Source: Marilutibacter chinensis (lineage in GTDB: Bacteria > Pseudomonadota > Gammaproteobacteria > Xanthomonadales > Xanthomonadaceae). Taken from it: 64,000 nt of DNA. Position 1 is the first letter of the stretch. Every line of letters starts with the position of its first letter. The DNA is taken from contig NZ_JAKJPO010000004.1 of assembly GCF_021725675.1 (NCBI RefSeq), positions 267,584 to 331,583 on the forward strand, given 5' to 3'. The position numbers and the translations under genes are program-made. This document shows positions 50,153 through 58,175 of this stretch, one piece after another. The notes under the pieces were generated by a model. That model saw only the letters and a list, made by a program, of their open reading frames with translations, did not search any database and was not told where the DNA came from.

Positions 50153-51395
50153 CGTCGCCCTCCCCGTCGTCCGGATCGGCGGCATCGGAGGCCGCCGCGG
50201 GCGCCTGCGCCGGCGCTGCTTCCGCTCCGGCCGGCCGCGACGGAGCCGCGGTCAGCTCCGCGGTCAGGGTGAAGCGATCGCGGCCGCTGGCCGGATCCGG
50301 CTGCAGCGCTCCGGCCAGTGCCGGCGAGCGCCATTGCCCGGCCCCCTGCAGGCGGCCGATCAGGGCCGGCGCCTCGCTGCTGAGCCCAATCAGCATCATC
50401 CGGCGGTCCTCGAGCGAGAGCTTCTCCAGATAGGTGCTGTCGGGCAGGCGGCGGGTCAGCTCGTCAATGACCTCGACGGCAGTCGGACGCGCGGCCCGCT
50501 GGGTATCGAGGAAGGCCTGCCCCTTGATCAGCGACACCAGGCGCTGGCGCTGGGCCGCGGCCTGGCGACCGGCGGCGGCCTGGGCGCCGATCTGCTGTTC
50601 GAAGACGTCCGCGGCAGCACGGCGGTTCTCCAGCACCTGCCACAACATCAGACCGCAGGCGGTCACCGCCAGCGCGGCCAGGCCCCAGTTCCAGAGCCGC
50701 CAGGGATCCCGCTGCAGCCGGCGCTCGGATGGCGGCAGCAGGTTGACGCCGATCGGCACGCCATCGGGACCGGCCACGTCGACACCGGCGAGATCGGCGG
50801 CCAGTGCGCCCAGCGCATCGCGCTGCGGCGCCAGCGCGGCGCGCGGCACCACGACCAGTTCGACGTCGAGCTGGCCGTCGCCGTCGTGATGGCCGAGCAC
50901 GCGCGCGTCGTAGACGACCGCCTCTGCCGCGAACGGCGTCTGCCGGTCGACCTCGAAGCCGACCACGTCGCGAAGCCGGTCGGCCGCGGCCGCGGGCAAC
51001 CGCAGCCGCCGACGCAGGCAGGTCGAGGCCGGCAGCAGCAGCCAGCGCGGAAGTTCGGCCAGGCGAGGCGCAAGCAGCCCGTCCAGCGGATCGGCCGAGG
51101 TCGCGGAGGCCGCGAATGCGATCGCGTCGCCATCGGCAGGCGGCGCGGGAATCTGCCCGAGCGGCTGCAAAGCCTCGTCCTGGTGGCGCGACAGCAGGAT
51201 CTCGTCGCCGGCGGCCTGCAGCATCAGCCGTCCGCGGCCGACGCCGAGGGCGCGGCGCAGCGTCGACGGCAGCCAGGACGCGAGCGATCGTCCCCACCAG
51301 GCCAGGAAGCGGCCCGCTCCCGGCCACAGCCGGGCGCCCATGCCGCTTTTCGACCCGCGGCCGATCGCCCCGAGGCGGTCTCGCAGAGCTGTCAT
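50139..51395 (-). CDS. gspL: Type II secretion protein GspL (XpsL)
   Basis: 418 residues. The cytoplasmic actin-like half (about 55-235) includes LPASTCLRRRLRLP and VVGFEVDRQTPFAAEAVVYD. A single membrane segment WGLAALAVTACGLMLWQVLE lies near 250. The periplasmic half has PTAVEVIDELTRRLPDSTYL and LSLEDRRMMLIGLSSEA, the PilN/GspL pattern. It anchors the ATPase GspE. An acidic tail of about 12 residues closes the protein. It overlaps gspK by four bases. Confidence 0.93.
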   Translation of the reverse strand: MTALRDRLGAIGRGSKSGMGARLWPGAGRFLAWWGRSLASWLPSTLRRALGVGRGRLMLQAAGDEILLSRHQDEALQPLGQIPAPPADGDAIAFAASATSADPLDGLLAPRLAELPRWLLLPASTCLRRRLRLPAAAADRLRDVVGFEVDRQTPFAAEAVVYDARVLGHHDGDGQLDVELVVVPRAALAPQRDALGALAADLAGVDVAGPDGVPIGVNLLPPSERRLQRDPWRLWNWGLAALAVTACGLMLWQVLENRRAAADVFEQQIGAQAAAGRQAAAQRQRLVSLIKGQAFLDTQRAARPTAVEVIDELTRRLPDSTYLEKLSLEDRRMMLIGLSSEAPALIGRLQGAGQWRSPALAGALQPDPASGRDRFTLTAELTAAPSRPAGAEAAPAQAPAAASDAADPDDGEGDDDAE

Positions 51396-52474
51396 CGTGG
51401 TGTCACTCCCTCCTCCCAGCGCAACACGGTATACGCCATGCCTGGCACGGCACTGCCTCCCGTGCGGACCACCGCGCGCACCACCGTCTCACGGCCATCC
51501 GCTAGCCGCGCGCGGCTGCCGATACTATACGTGCCGCTCCGGCTGCCCACGAGGCCCAGCCCTTCGGCGCCTCCCAGCGGCTGCCCGGTCACCGGATCGA
51601 CCTGCCGCCGCTGTTCGACCACCAGTTCGCCATCCATGCCCATCGCATCGAGCACCTCGGCCGAAGCAAACGCGCCGTCCGGACGCGGCAGGCCGCTGAA
51701 CACGGTCACGTGCGGCTCGATCCTGGCGTAGATCTCCGGGGTGAAGCCGAGCACCTGCTCGAGCTCGGCGATGCTTTCGAACTCGGCGTCCTTGGCCCCG
51801 TATGCGCGGCCGGCGGACGCATAGTCGGCGTCCTCGGCGCCGCCGGCGGCCTGGGTCAGCGGATCGGTGTCGCGCCAGTCCAGGATCGCCGCCGCCAGCC
51901 GTGCGGCTTCGGTCTGTTCGCTGCCCAGAACCCGCAACAGTTCCGTCAACAGGTTCATGTCGGCCTGGTTGAGGTCGACCTTGCCATTCTCGTCGATGAT
52001 CCGGACCTCGACCTCGGCACCACCGTAGCGCCAGGTGTAGGGCTGGCCGTCCGGACGCCATTGCAGGCGCGGATCGGTCTGATCGACCCGGGTCATCGCG
52101 TATTCGATCCCGGCCCGCGCTGCATTGCCGGCGACCAGTCCGCTGACCAGCACCCGCCCCTGCAGCGCCTCGATCCGCGCCGCCAGCGCGAAGCCTCCCA
52201 CCAGCGCGGTCAGCAGGGTGATCAGCCACAGCACCAGCAGCAAGGCCGCGCCGGCCGAAGGACGCTGTCCGGGCCTGCAACGTCGGCCCTGCGCTCCGCA
52301 CGCGACCCGGCCGGAAACAGGGAGTGGCCAACGGGGACATGGAGCAAGGCGCGAAAAGACATCTCCCGGATCATCCTGAGGACGGGCGACGCCGGTCCCG
52401 GCCCATCGACGTCGGCCCGCGCTGCCGACCTGTCGCGCGCCCTGCGCGCATGCCTCGCCCATCGCCAATCCCAT
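51392..52474 (-). CDS. gspK: Type II secretion minor pseudopilin GspK
   Basis: The conserved part begins with the hydrophobic pseudopilin helix GAALLLVLWLITLLTALVGG and includes NGKVDLNQADMNLLTELL near 170 and AELEQVLGFTPEIYARIEPH near 237. It caps the pseudopilus tip with GspI and GspJ. The start is uncertain. An ATG at 52472-52474, or a GTG one codon before that overlaps gspJ, yields about 75 residues before the helix, where a leader of 6-20 is normal. The ATG at 52462 shortens it little. No ATG, GTG or TTG lies close to the helix. Confidence 0.88.
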   Translation of the reverse strand: MGLAMGEACAQGARQVGSAGRRRWAGTGVARPQDDPGDVFSRLAPCPRWPLPVSGRVACGAQGRRCRPGQRPSAGAALLLVLWLITLLTALVGGFALAARIEALQGRVLVSGLVAGNAARAGIEYAMTRVDQTDPRLQWRPDGQPYTWRYGGAEVEVRIIDENGKVDLNQADMNLLTELLRVLGSEQTEAARLAAAILDWRDTDPLTQAAGGAEDADYASAGRAYGAKDAEFESIAELEQVLGFTPEIYARIEPHVTVFSGLPRPDGAFASAEVLDAMGMDGELVVEQRRQVDPVTGQPLGGAEGLGLVGSRSGTYSIGSRARLADGRETVVRAVVRTGGSAVPGMAYTVLRWEEGVTPR

Positions 52475-53214
52475 CACAGCACCACGCCGCCGGCCAGACT
52501 GCCCGCCTGCGGCAACGCGACCACCAGCGGCGGCCAGGCGCGGCCGTCGACATCGGTCAGGGTGACCTCGACCAGCAACGGCAACTGCTCGCTGGCCTCC
52601 CAGCGGTCCTGCCAGTCGGACAGCGCGCCGTCCACGCCGAGCGCCCGATAGCGGAAACGCGCCTCGTCCAGCCGGTCGACCAGCAGCTCCGGCGGCCGCG
52701 GATCGGGCTCCTCGAACGTCTGCGCCGCCTGCACCACCGCCAGCGCGAGAACGACGCGCACACCGTCGTCGCCGGCCTCGATGCGGAAATCGTGCAGATA
52801 GGGACCGCCATGGCCGAGGTAGTCGGGCAGGTCGGCGACGAAGCGGATGCGGTCGGGTTCGCCGACGAAGCGCACCGGCAGGGCGGTGTCCTGGTTCATC
52901 TCGAATGCCACCGGGCGCGCCGCCGACAGCCGCTGGCGCAGGAAACCGAGCACCGCACGCTCACGCTCGCCGCGCTGGGCCATCGCCTCGCCGCGGTTCA
53001 CGGTCCGGGTCGCAGCGGTGAGCGTCGCGAACGCCAGCGCCAGACCGGCCGCGAGCAGCACCGTCGCCAGCAGCACCTCGATCAGGGTAAAGCCTCGCTG
53101 GCCGCTCGGCCTCACAGATGCGCCGCAGCCGGCTATGGGACGGGGAACCGCGACCTGAAAGCCTGCGGCCCTGTCTCCCGCGCATGCCACCGGCCCCGCC
53201 GGCATCCGGCTCAT
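52474..53214 (-). CDS. gspJ: Type II secretion minor pseudopilin GspJ
   Basis: The prepilin cleavage site is RG followed by FTLIEVLLATVLLAAGLALA. The rest has RAVLGFLRQRLSAARPVAF and FRYRALGVDGALSDWQDRWE of GspJ. The ATG at 53212-53214 overlaps the gspI stop and has GGAGG seven bases upstream, giving an unusually long 41-residue leader. A GTG at 53113-53115 would give a normal leader of eight residues but lacks a clear ribosome site. 246 residues with the longer start. Confidence 0.9.
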   Translation of the reverse strand: MSRMPAGPVACAGDRAAGFQVAVPRPIAGCGASVRPSGQRGFTLIEVLLATVLLAAGLALAFATLTAATRTVNRGEAMAQRGERERAVLGFLRQRLSAARPVAFEMNQDTALPVRFVGEPDRIRFVADLPDYLGHGGPYLHDFRIEAGDDGVRVVLALAVVQAAQTFEEPDPRPPELLVDRLDEARFRYRALGVDGALSDWQDRWEASEQLPLLVEVTLTDVDGRAWPPLVVALPQAGSLAGGVVL

Positions 53215-53720
53215 GGCACGGCCTCCAGCGGGTCGCCCTGCACCAGGCGCAAGGTCCTCAGTTGCAGGCGCTCGCCGGGACGACCCTCGCCCCACTCCAC
53301 CGCCAGGGTCAGCTCGTACAGCCGGTTGAATGCACCGCCGGCGGGCTCCAGTGCATCCGGCGGCAACCCGGGATCCTCCCAGGGCGCGATCACCAGGCTC
53401 CAGCGATAGCGGCCGTCCTCGAACTCACCATGGTCCTGTCCCGGCTCGATGGGCGTGCCGACTCCCATCTGATCCAGCAGCGACTGCGCGTGCAGTGCAG
53501 CGCGACCGGCATCGCCGGACCAGCGCACCTGCCGGGCTGCGCCCGACAGGGTGCCAAGCAGCAGGGTCAACGCCAATGCCAGCAAGGCGAAGGCGACGAT
53601 GACCTCGATCAGGGTGTAGCCCCGCTGCCGGCGGAGCCGGCAACCGAAGGCCGACGGCTCGCTCATGGAAGGAGCCGCCATGCCGGTCCACCGATCATCG
53701 GCAGCTGTCGCGCGCTTCAC
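53211..53720 (-). CDS. gspI: Type II secretion minor pseudopilin GspI
   Basis: The cleavage site RG is followed by YTLIEVIVAFALLALALTLL. The C-terminal half with RYRWSLVIAPWEDPG and ELTLAVEWGEGRPGERLQLR fits GspI. A GTG at 53718-53720 overlaps the gspH stop and is preceded by GGAGG at seven bases, giving a 34-residue leader and 169 residues in all. An ATG at 53664-53666 would give a standard 16-residue leader without an obvious ribosome site. Either start is possible. Confidence 0.88.
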   Translation of the reverse strand: MKRATAADDRWTGMAAPSMSEPSAFGCRLRRQRGYTLIEVIVAFALLALALTLLLGTLSGAARQVRWSGDAGRAALHAQSLLDQMGVGTPIEPGQDHGEFEDGRYRWSLVIAPWEDPGLPPDALEPAGGAFNRLYELTLAVEWGEGRPGERLQLRTLRLVQGDPLEAVP

Positions 53721-54187
53721 CGTTCCGCCTCCGCCCGGCGCAGGCGTACCTCGCCGGTGAGCCACGCCACGTCGATGTTCCACGCCGCCTGTTCGATGCT
53801 CAGCTGGATGCGCCCCCCCGTCGCCGCGCCGTCACGGAAGAACAGCACCGCCCCCTGCCCCTCGGCCGCCTGCGCCTCTCGGGCGCCGGTGAAGCGGATC
53901 CCGACCGCTTCCGGAATCTCCCCGTGACGGCCGTTCGGCGCCTCCCAGCGATGCGCCTGCGGATCGATCACGAAACGTTGCGGCTCGCCGGTCGCCAGCG
54001 CCTGCGCGCGGGTGTAGCGCAACTGCGAAGCAACCTCCTTGGCCGCCGAACGCAACTGCATGCCCCTGAAACCGCCGGTCATCGCCGCGGCCGCCAGCAG
54101 GCTCGCGACCGCGAACAGCGCGACCACCAGCAACATCTCCACCAGGGAAACGCCGCGGACGCGACGGCTCGATGCCCGGGCGCTCAT
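53717..54187 (-). CDS. gspH: Type II secretion minor pseudopilin GspH
   Basis: 156 residues. A normal 12-residue basic leader ends RG, followed by VSLVEMLLVVALFAVASLLA with the conserved E5. The body has AKEVASQLRYTRAQALATGE, typical of GspH/FimT, and a beta-rich C-terminus. It is processed and methylated by the prepilin peptidase. It follows gspG by 25 bases. Confidence 0.93.
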   Translation of the reverse strand: MSARASSRRVRGVSLVEMLLVVALFAVASLLAAAAMTGGFRGMQLRSAAKEVASQLRYTRAQALATGEPQRFVIDPQAHRWEAPNGRHGEIPEAVGIRFTGAREAQAAEGQGAVLFFRDGAATGGRIQLSIEQAAWNIDVAWLTGEVRLRRAEAER

Positions 54188-54212
54188 GGCAGGACGTCGA
54201 CGGAAACGTCGC

Positions 54213-54647
54213 TTACTCGTAGCGGACGTCGGCGTCCACGCTGGTGCCTCCGACCTTGCCGTCCTTGCCGAGGATCACCAGATCGAACGGCCCGCTCTCG
54301 CCGGGCGTGCGGTATTCGATGTCGTGCCCCCACGGATCCTTCAGCTCCTGCGCCTTGGCGTAGGGGCCGAGCCAGCCCGGGGCGTCGCCGGGAGCGGTCA
54401 CCAGCTCGTCGAGGGTGGTCGGCAGGCGGCCGGTATCCATCTGGAAGGCCTCGACCTTCTGCGCCATCGTGGTGACCTGCGACTTGGCGAGATTGGCCTT
54501 CGCACGATCGGCCCCGCCGAGTACGCGGCTGCCGACGAAGGTCAGCACCGCGCCGATCAGCACGATCACGATGATGATCTCGATCAGGCTCATGCCGCGC
54601 TGCGCGCTGGCGGACGGGCTGCGGGTGATGGAACGGCGGTTGCGCAT
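54213..54647 (-). CDS. gspG: Type II secretion major pseudopilin GspG
   Basis: 144 residues. The 18-residue leader ends RG, then MSLIEIIIVIVLIGAVLTFV with E5. The globular part contains VEAFQMDTGRLPTTLDELV, PWGHDIEYRTPGESGPFDLV and the calcium-type C-terminal loop LGKDGKVGGTSVDADV. It is the main subunit of the pseudopilus. The ATG at 54645-54647 has GAGGACGACC before it; the upstream open frame is not coding. Confidence 0.96.
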   Translation of the reverse strand: MRNRRSITRSPSASAQRGMSLIEIIIVIVLIGAVLTFVGSRVLGGADRAKANLAKSQVTTMAQKVEAFQMDTGRLPTTLDELVTAPGDAPGWLGPYAKAQELKDPWGHDIEYRTPGESGPFDLVILGKDGKVGGTSVDADVRYE

Positions 54648-54930
54648 GATGGTCGTCCTCGTGATCTGGCGTTTATGCGAATTGCGTGATGCCTGCTGAC
54701 TGCCCGTTCGACCGGCCCGGGATGAAGCCGGCCGGGCCGCGGGCGGGGAAACTGCGATGTTTACCCTATTCCATGTCTGTTTGCGGCACTGACGCATGCC
54801 CGCAGGATACGGGGTTCAGGGTCGGACACCGAAATGTGAACAAAGTGCCGCCGACGTCCCCTGCTCGCGCATTCAGTCACGGACCGGCGACCTGTCACGA
54901 CCGTGCGGGGGCCGCCGCCGGACGCGTCAT

Positions 54931-54990
54931 GGGAGCGGCGCGAGCCGCGACGGGCTCACGGGAAAGCTTTTCGCGGCTCATGCCGCTCCC
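54931..54990. repeat. REP-like palindrome in the gspF-gspG spacer
   Basis: The arms 54931-54950 and 54971-54990 are 20-base reverse complements with two mismatches, around a 20-base loop CGGGCTCACGGGAAAGCTTT. Arm and loop match the element at 63435, so they are copies of one family. The 398-base spacer (54648-55045) holds no gene. The hairpin may separate gspEF from the pseudopilin part of the operon or stabilise mRNA ends. Confidence 0.85.
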
Positions 54991-55045
54991 ACGCTCCGCC
55001 TCGCGGACTGTCACAGGCGCGCGCCGGACGTTCGGCGGCACCGCC

Positions 55046-56263
55046 TCACCCGATCGCCGAGGTCAGGTCGTACAGCGGGGTCAGCACCGCCAGCACGACG
55101 ACGCCGACCACGCCGGCCAGCACCACGGTCACCACCGGCACCAGCGCGGCCAGCATCCGGTCCAGCGCCAGCGAGGTCTGCTGCTCGAAGGTTTCGGCGG
55201 TCTTGATCAGCATCGCGTCCAGCGCGCCTGACTCCTCGCCGACCTGGATCATCTGCAGGGCGAGCCGCGGGAAGCGCTTGCCGCGCGCCAGCGCGGTCGA
55301 CAGCGCAACGCCGTTCTTGACCTCGTCGGCGGCCTTGCCGACGTCGTCGGCCAGCACCCGGTTGTCCATCACGTTGCGGCCGATGCCCAGCGCGGACATC
55401 AGCGGCACGCCGTTGCGGACCAGGGTACCGAGCGTGCGCGCCAGCCGCGCGGTCTCCATCTTCGCCACCAGCCCGCCGAAGAAGCGCTGCCGCAGCAGCC
55501 AGCCGTCGAGCGCCTCGCGGAAGGCCGGGTCGCGGCGCTTGCGGTCGAACCACCACAACAGCAGCCCCGGCACCACCAGCAGCACGATCCACCAGTCGCG
55601 CACGAACAGCCCGATGCCGAGCACGACCTGGGTGAACAGCGGCAGCTCGGCATCCAGGCTCTCGTACATCTGCGCGAATTGCGGCACCACGTAACCGAGC
55701 AGGAACAGCAGGCTCAGGCCGACCATCACCAGCAGGATCGCCGGGTAGATCAGCGCATTGATCACGCGGCTGCGCAGTGCGCGACTGCGCTCGAGGTAAT
55801 CCGCCAGGCGCGCCAGCGTCTCCTGCAGGCTGCCACCGGCCTCGCCGGCGCGGACCATGTTGATGTACAGCCGCGAGAACGTGCCGTGCTGGCGCTCCAG
55901 CGCCGCCGACAGCGAGCTGCCGCCGCGCACCGCATCGCGCACATCGGTCAGGGTGCGCCGGGCCGCCTCGTCCTCGGGCAGTTCGAGCAGGATGCTCAGC
56001 GCACGGTCGAGCGGCTGCCCGGCGCCGAGCAGGGTCGCCAGTTGCTGGGTGAACTGGACCAGGCGTTCGCCGGAGAACGACTTCGGCCTGAACAGCCCCT
56101 TCAACAGCGAACCGCCGCCGCCTTCACTCGCCGGGCGCGCCTCCACCGGCAGGTGACCCTGCTCCTGCAGGCGCTGCGCGACTTCCTGGCTGCTTGCGGC
56201 CTCCATCTGGCCTTCCAGCATCTCGCCGCGCGCGTTCAGCGCCTTGTAGGCGAACAATGCCAT
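55046..56263 (-). CDS. gspF: Type II secretion inner-membrane platform protein GspF
   Basis: 405 residues, polytopic. The N-terminal start MALFAYKALNARGEMLEGQM is conserved. Two T2SSF domains follow (about 70-195 and 275-395), each ending in membrane helices. The first contains FTQQLATLLGAGQPLDRALS, the second ARTLGTLVRNGVPLMSALGI. It links GspE to pseudopilus assembly. It overlaps nothing and lies five bases after gspE. Confidence 0.96.
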   Translation of the reverse strand: MALFAYKALNARGEMLEGQMEAASSQEVAQRLQEQGHLPVEARPASEGGGGSLLKGLFRPKSFSGERLVQFTQQLATLLGAGQPLDRALSILLELPEDEAARRTLTDVRDAVRGGSSLSAALERQHGTFSRLYINMVRAGEAGGSLQETLARLADYLERSRALRSRVINALIYPAILLVMVGLSLLFLLGYVVPQFAQMYESLDAELPLFTQVVLGIGLFVRDWWIVLLVVPGLLLWWFDRKRRDPAFREALDGWLLRQRFFGGLVAKMETARLARTLGTLVRNGVPLMSALGIGRNVMDNRVLADDVGKAADEVKNGVALSTALARGKRFPRLALQMIQVGEESGALDAMLIKTAETFEQQTSLALDRMLAALVPVVTVVLAGVVGVVVLAVLTPLYDLTSAIG

Positions 56264-56267
56264 CGGT

Positions 56268-58016
56268 TCAGGCGTCCTCGGTCACGCGCAGGACTTCCTC
56301 GATCGTCGTCTCGCCGGCCAGCGCCTTGGCGATACCGTCCTCGTACATCGTACGCATGCCGCAACGGCGGGCGATCTCCTCGATCTCGCCCATGCCGGCA
56401 TGCCGCATCACCGCCCGGCGCAACTCGTCGTTCATGACCAGGAACTCCATGATCGTCGTGCGTCCGGAATAGCCGGTCGGCGAAAGCGCAGAGGGGCGTG
56501 GACGGAACAAATGGATGTCGCCCTCGGGCTGATATCGGCGCAGGCCGAACTTCTCGATCTCCTCGGCACTGGCGGGATAACGCTCGGCGTGCTGCCGCTC
56601 CAGCCGGCGGACCAGGCGCTGGGCGAGAATGCCGTTGACCGTCGAGGTCAGCAGGTAGTCCTCCACGCCCATGTCGAGCAGGCGGGTGATGCCGCCGGCA
56701 GCGTTGTTGGTGTGCAGGGTGCTGAGCACGAGGTGACCCGTCAGCGCCGACTGGATCGCGATCCTGCAGGTTTCCAGGTCGCGCATCTCGCCGATCATGA
56801 TGATGTCCGGGTCCTGGCGCACGATCGAGCGCAGCGCCTGGGCGAAATCCAGCCCGATCTGCGGCTTCGCCTGGATCTGGTTGATGCCCTCGATCTGGTA
56901 CTCGACCGGGTCCTCGACGGTGATGATCTTGACGTCCGGCGTGTTGAGCTTGGACAGCGCGGTGTACAGCGTGGTGGTCTTGCCCGAGCCGGTGGGGCCG
57001 GTCACGAGCAGGATGCCGTGCGGCTGGTCGAGCACCTTCTGGAACTGCGGCAGGAAATGGTCGGTGAAACCCAGCCGCTTGAAGTCGAACACTACCGTCT
57101 CGCGGTCGAGCAGACGCATCACCACGCTCTCGCCATGGGCGGTAGGGATCGTGCTCACGCGCAGATCCAGTTCCTTGCCCTGCACCCGCAGCATGATCCG
57201 TCCGTCCTGCGGCAACCGCCGCTCGGCGATGTTGAGCTTGGCCATGATCTTGATGCGGCTGATCACCGCTGCGGTCAGGTTCTGCGGGGGACTCTCGCCC
57301 TCCTGCAGCACGCCGTCGACGCGATAGCGGACCTTCAGCCGGTTCTCGAACGGCTCGATGTGGATGTCGGACGCGCGCAGCTCGACCGCGCGCTGGATGA
57401 TCAGGTTCACCAACCGGATCACCGGCGCCTCGGACGCGAGATCGCGCAGGTGCTCGACATCGTCGAGGTCGCCGGAGCCCTCGCCCTCCGCGGTCTCGAC
57501 GATCGCGCCCATCGCACTGCGGCCCTGGCCGTACCAGCGCTCGATCAACGCCTCGATCTCCGAGCGGAGGCCGATCTTCAGCTGCAGCGGTCGCGCCAGC
57601 GCGAGGCGCACCGCGTCGACCGCGTAGCCGTCCTGCGGATCCGCCATCAGCAGTTCGATGCCCTGCTCGCCGGACGCCAGCGGGCAGACATGGAACTGTT
57701 TCATGAACTTGACACTGAGACTGACATCCTCCGGCGGCAGGTCCGGGGCGGTCTGGGCGGACACCAGAGGCAGGCCGGTCACCTCGGCGACCGCATCGGC
57801 ATGGTCGCGCTCGGACACCAGCCCGAGCCTGCCCAGCAGCGACAGCAGGCTGCCGCCGGTCTCGACCTGCAGGCGGCGAGCGCGTCCCAGGTCGGCTTCC
57901 TTGAGCCGCCCCTTCGACACCAGCATGTCGACGATGCGCGCCTCCACGGCCTCATCGGGGGTCAGGGGCACTTCCGCCTGGGCCATCTCCGCGCGCATCA
58001 TCTCTGCTTCCATCAC
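56268..58016 (-). CDS. gspE: Type II secretion assembly ATPase GspE (XpsE type)
   Basis: 582 residues. N1 domain (about 20-150) binds GspL; the motor domain has Walker A GPTGSGKTT at 340-348, the Asp box ITVEDPVEYQ, Walker B IIMIGE at 405-410 and the His box STLHTNNA. The usual zinc-binding tetracysteine (CxxC...CxxC) before GYxGR is absent: residues 472-513 hold no cysteine. It is the first gene of the operon. The stretch 58017-58175 before it contains no clear promoter. An alternative ATG at residue 2 or 6 is possible. Confidence 0.96.
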   Translation of the reverse strand: MMEAEMMRAEMAQAEVPLTPDEAVEARIVDMLVSKGRLKEADLGRARRLQVETGGSLLSLLGRLGLVSERDHADAVAEVTGLPLVSAQTAPDLPPEDVSLSVKFMKQFHVCPLASGEQGIELLMADPQDGYAVDAVRLALARPLQLKIGLRSEIEALIERWYGQGRSAMGAIVETAEGEGSGDLDDVEHLRDLASEAPVIRLVNLIIQRAVELRASDIHIEPFENRLKVRYRVDGVLQEGESPPQNLTAAVISRIKIMAKLNIAERRLPQDGRIMLRVQGKELDLRVSTIPTAHGESVVMRLLDRETVVFDFKRLGFTDHFLPQFQKVLDQPHGILLVTGPTGSGKTTTLYTALSKLNTPDVKIITVEDPVEYQIEGINQIQAKPQIGLDFAQALRSIVRQDPDIIMIGEMRDLETCRIAIQSALTGHLVLSTLHTNNAAGGITRLLDMGVEDYLLTSTVNGILAQRLVRRLERQHAERYPASAEEIEKFGLRRYQPEGDIHLFRPRPSALSPTGYSGRTTIMEFLVMNDELRRAVMRHAGMGEIEEIARRCGMRTMYEDGIAKALAGETTIEEVLRVTEDA

Positions 58017-58175
58017 TATCGGGGCAGCAAGCCCGTCCGGACCGGGAAACCGACTTTAACAGGTCGCCGAGAGGCGGCCGCAGTGGGGGCGACCGACGCT
58101 AGTCCCGGGTAGATTCCGCCGCTCCGTCGAGACCACGTGGGCCGCCCGGTTGCCACGGGGCAGCCGGGGCGTAGC

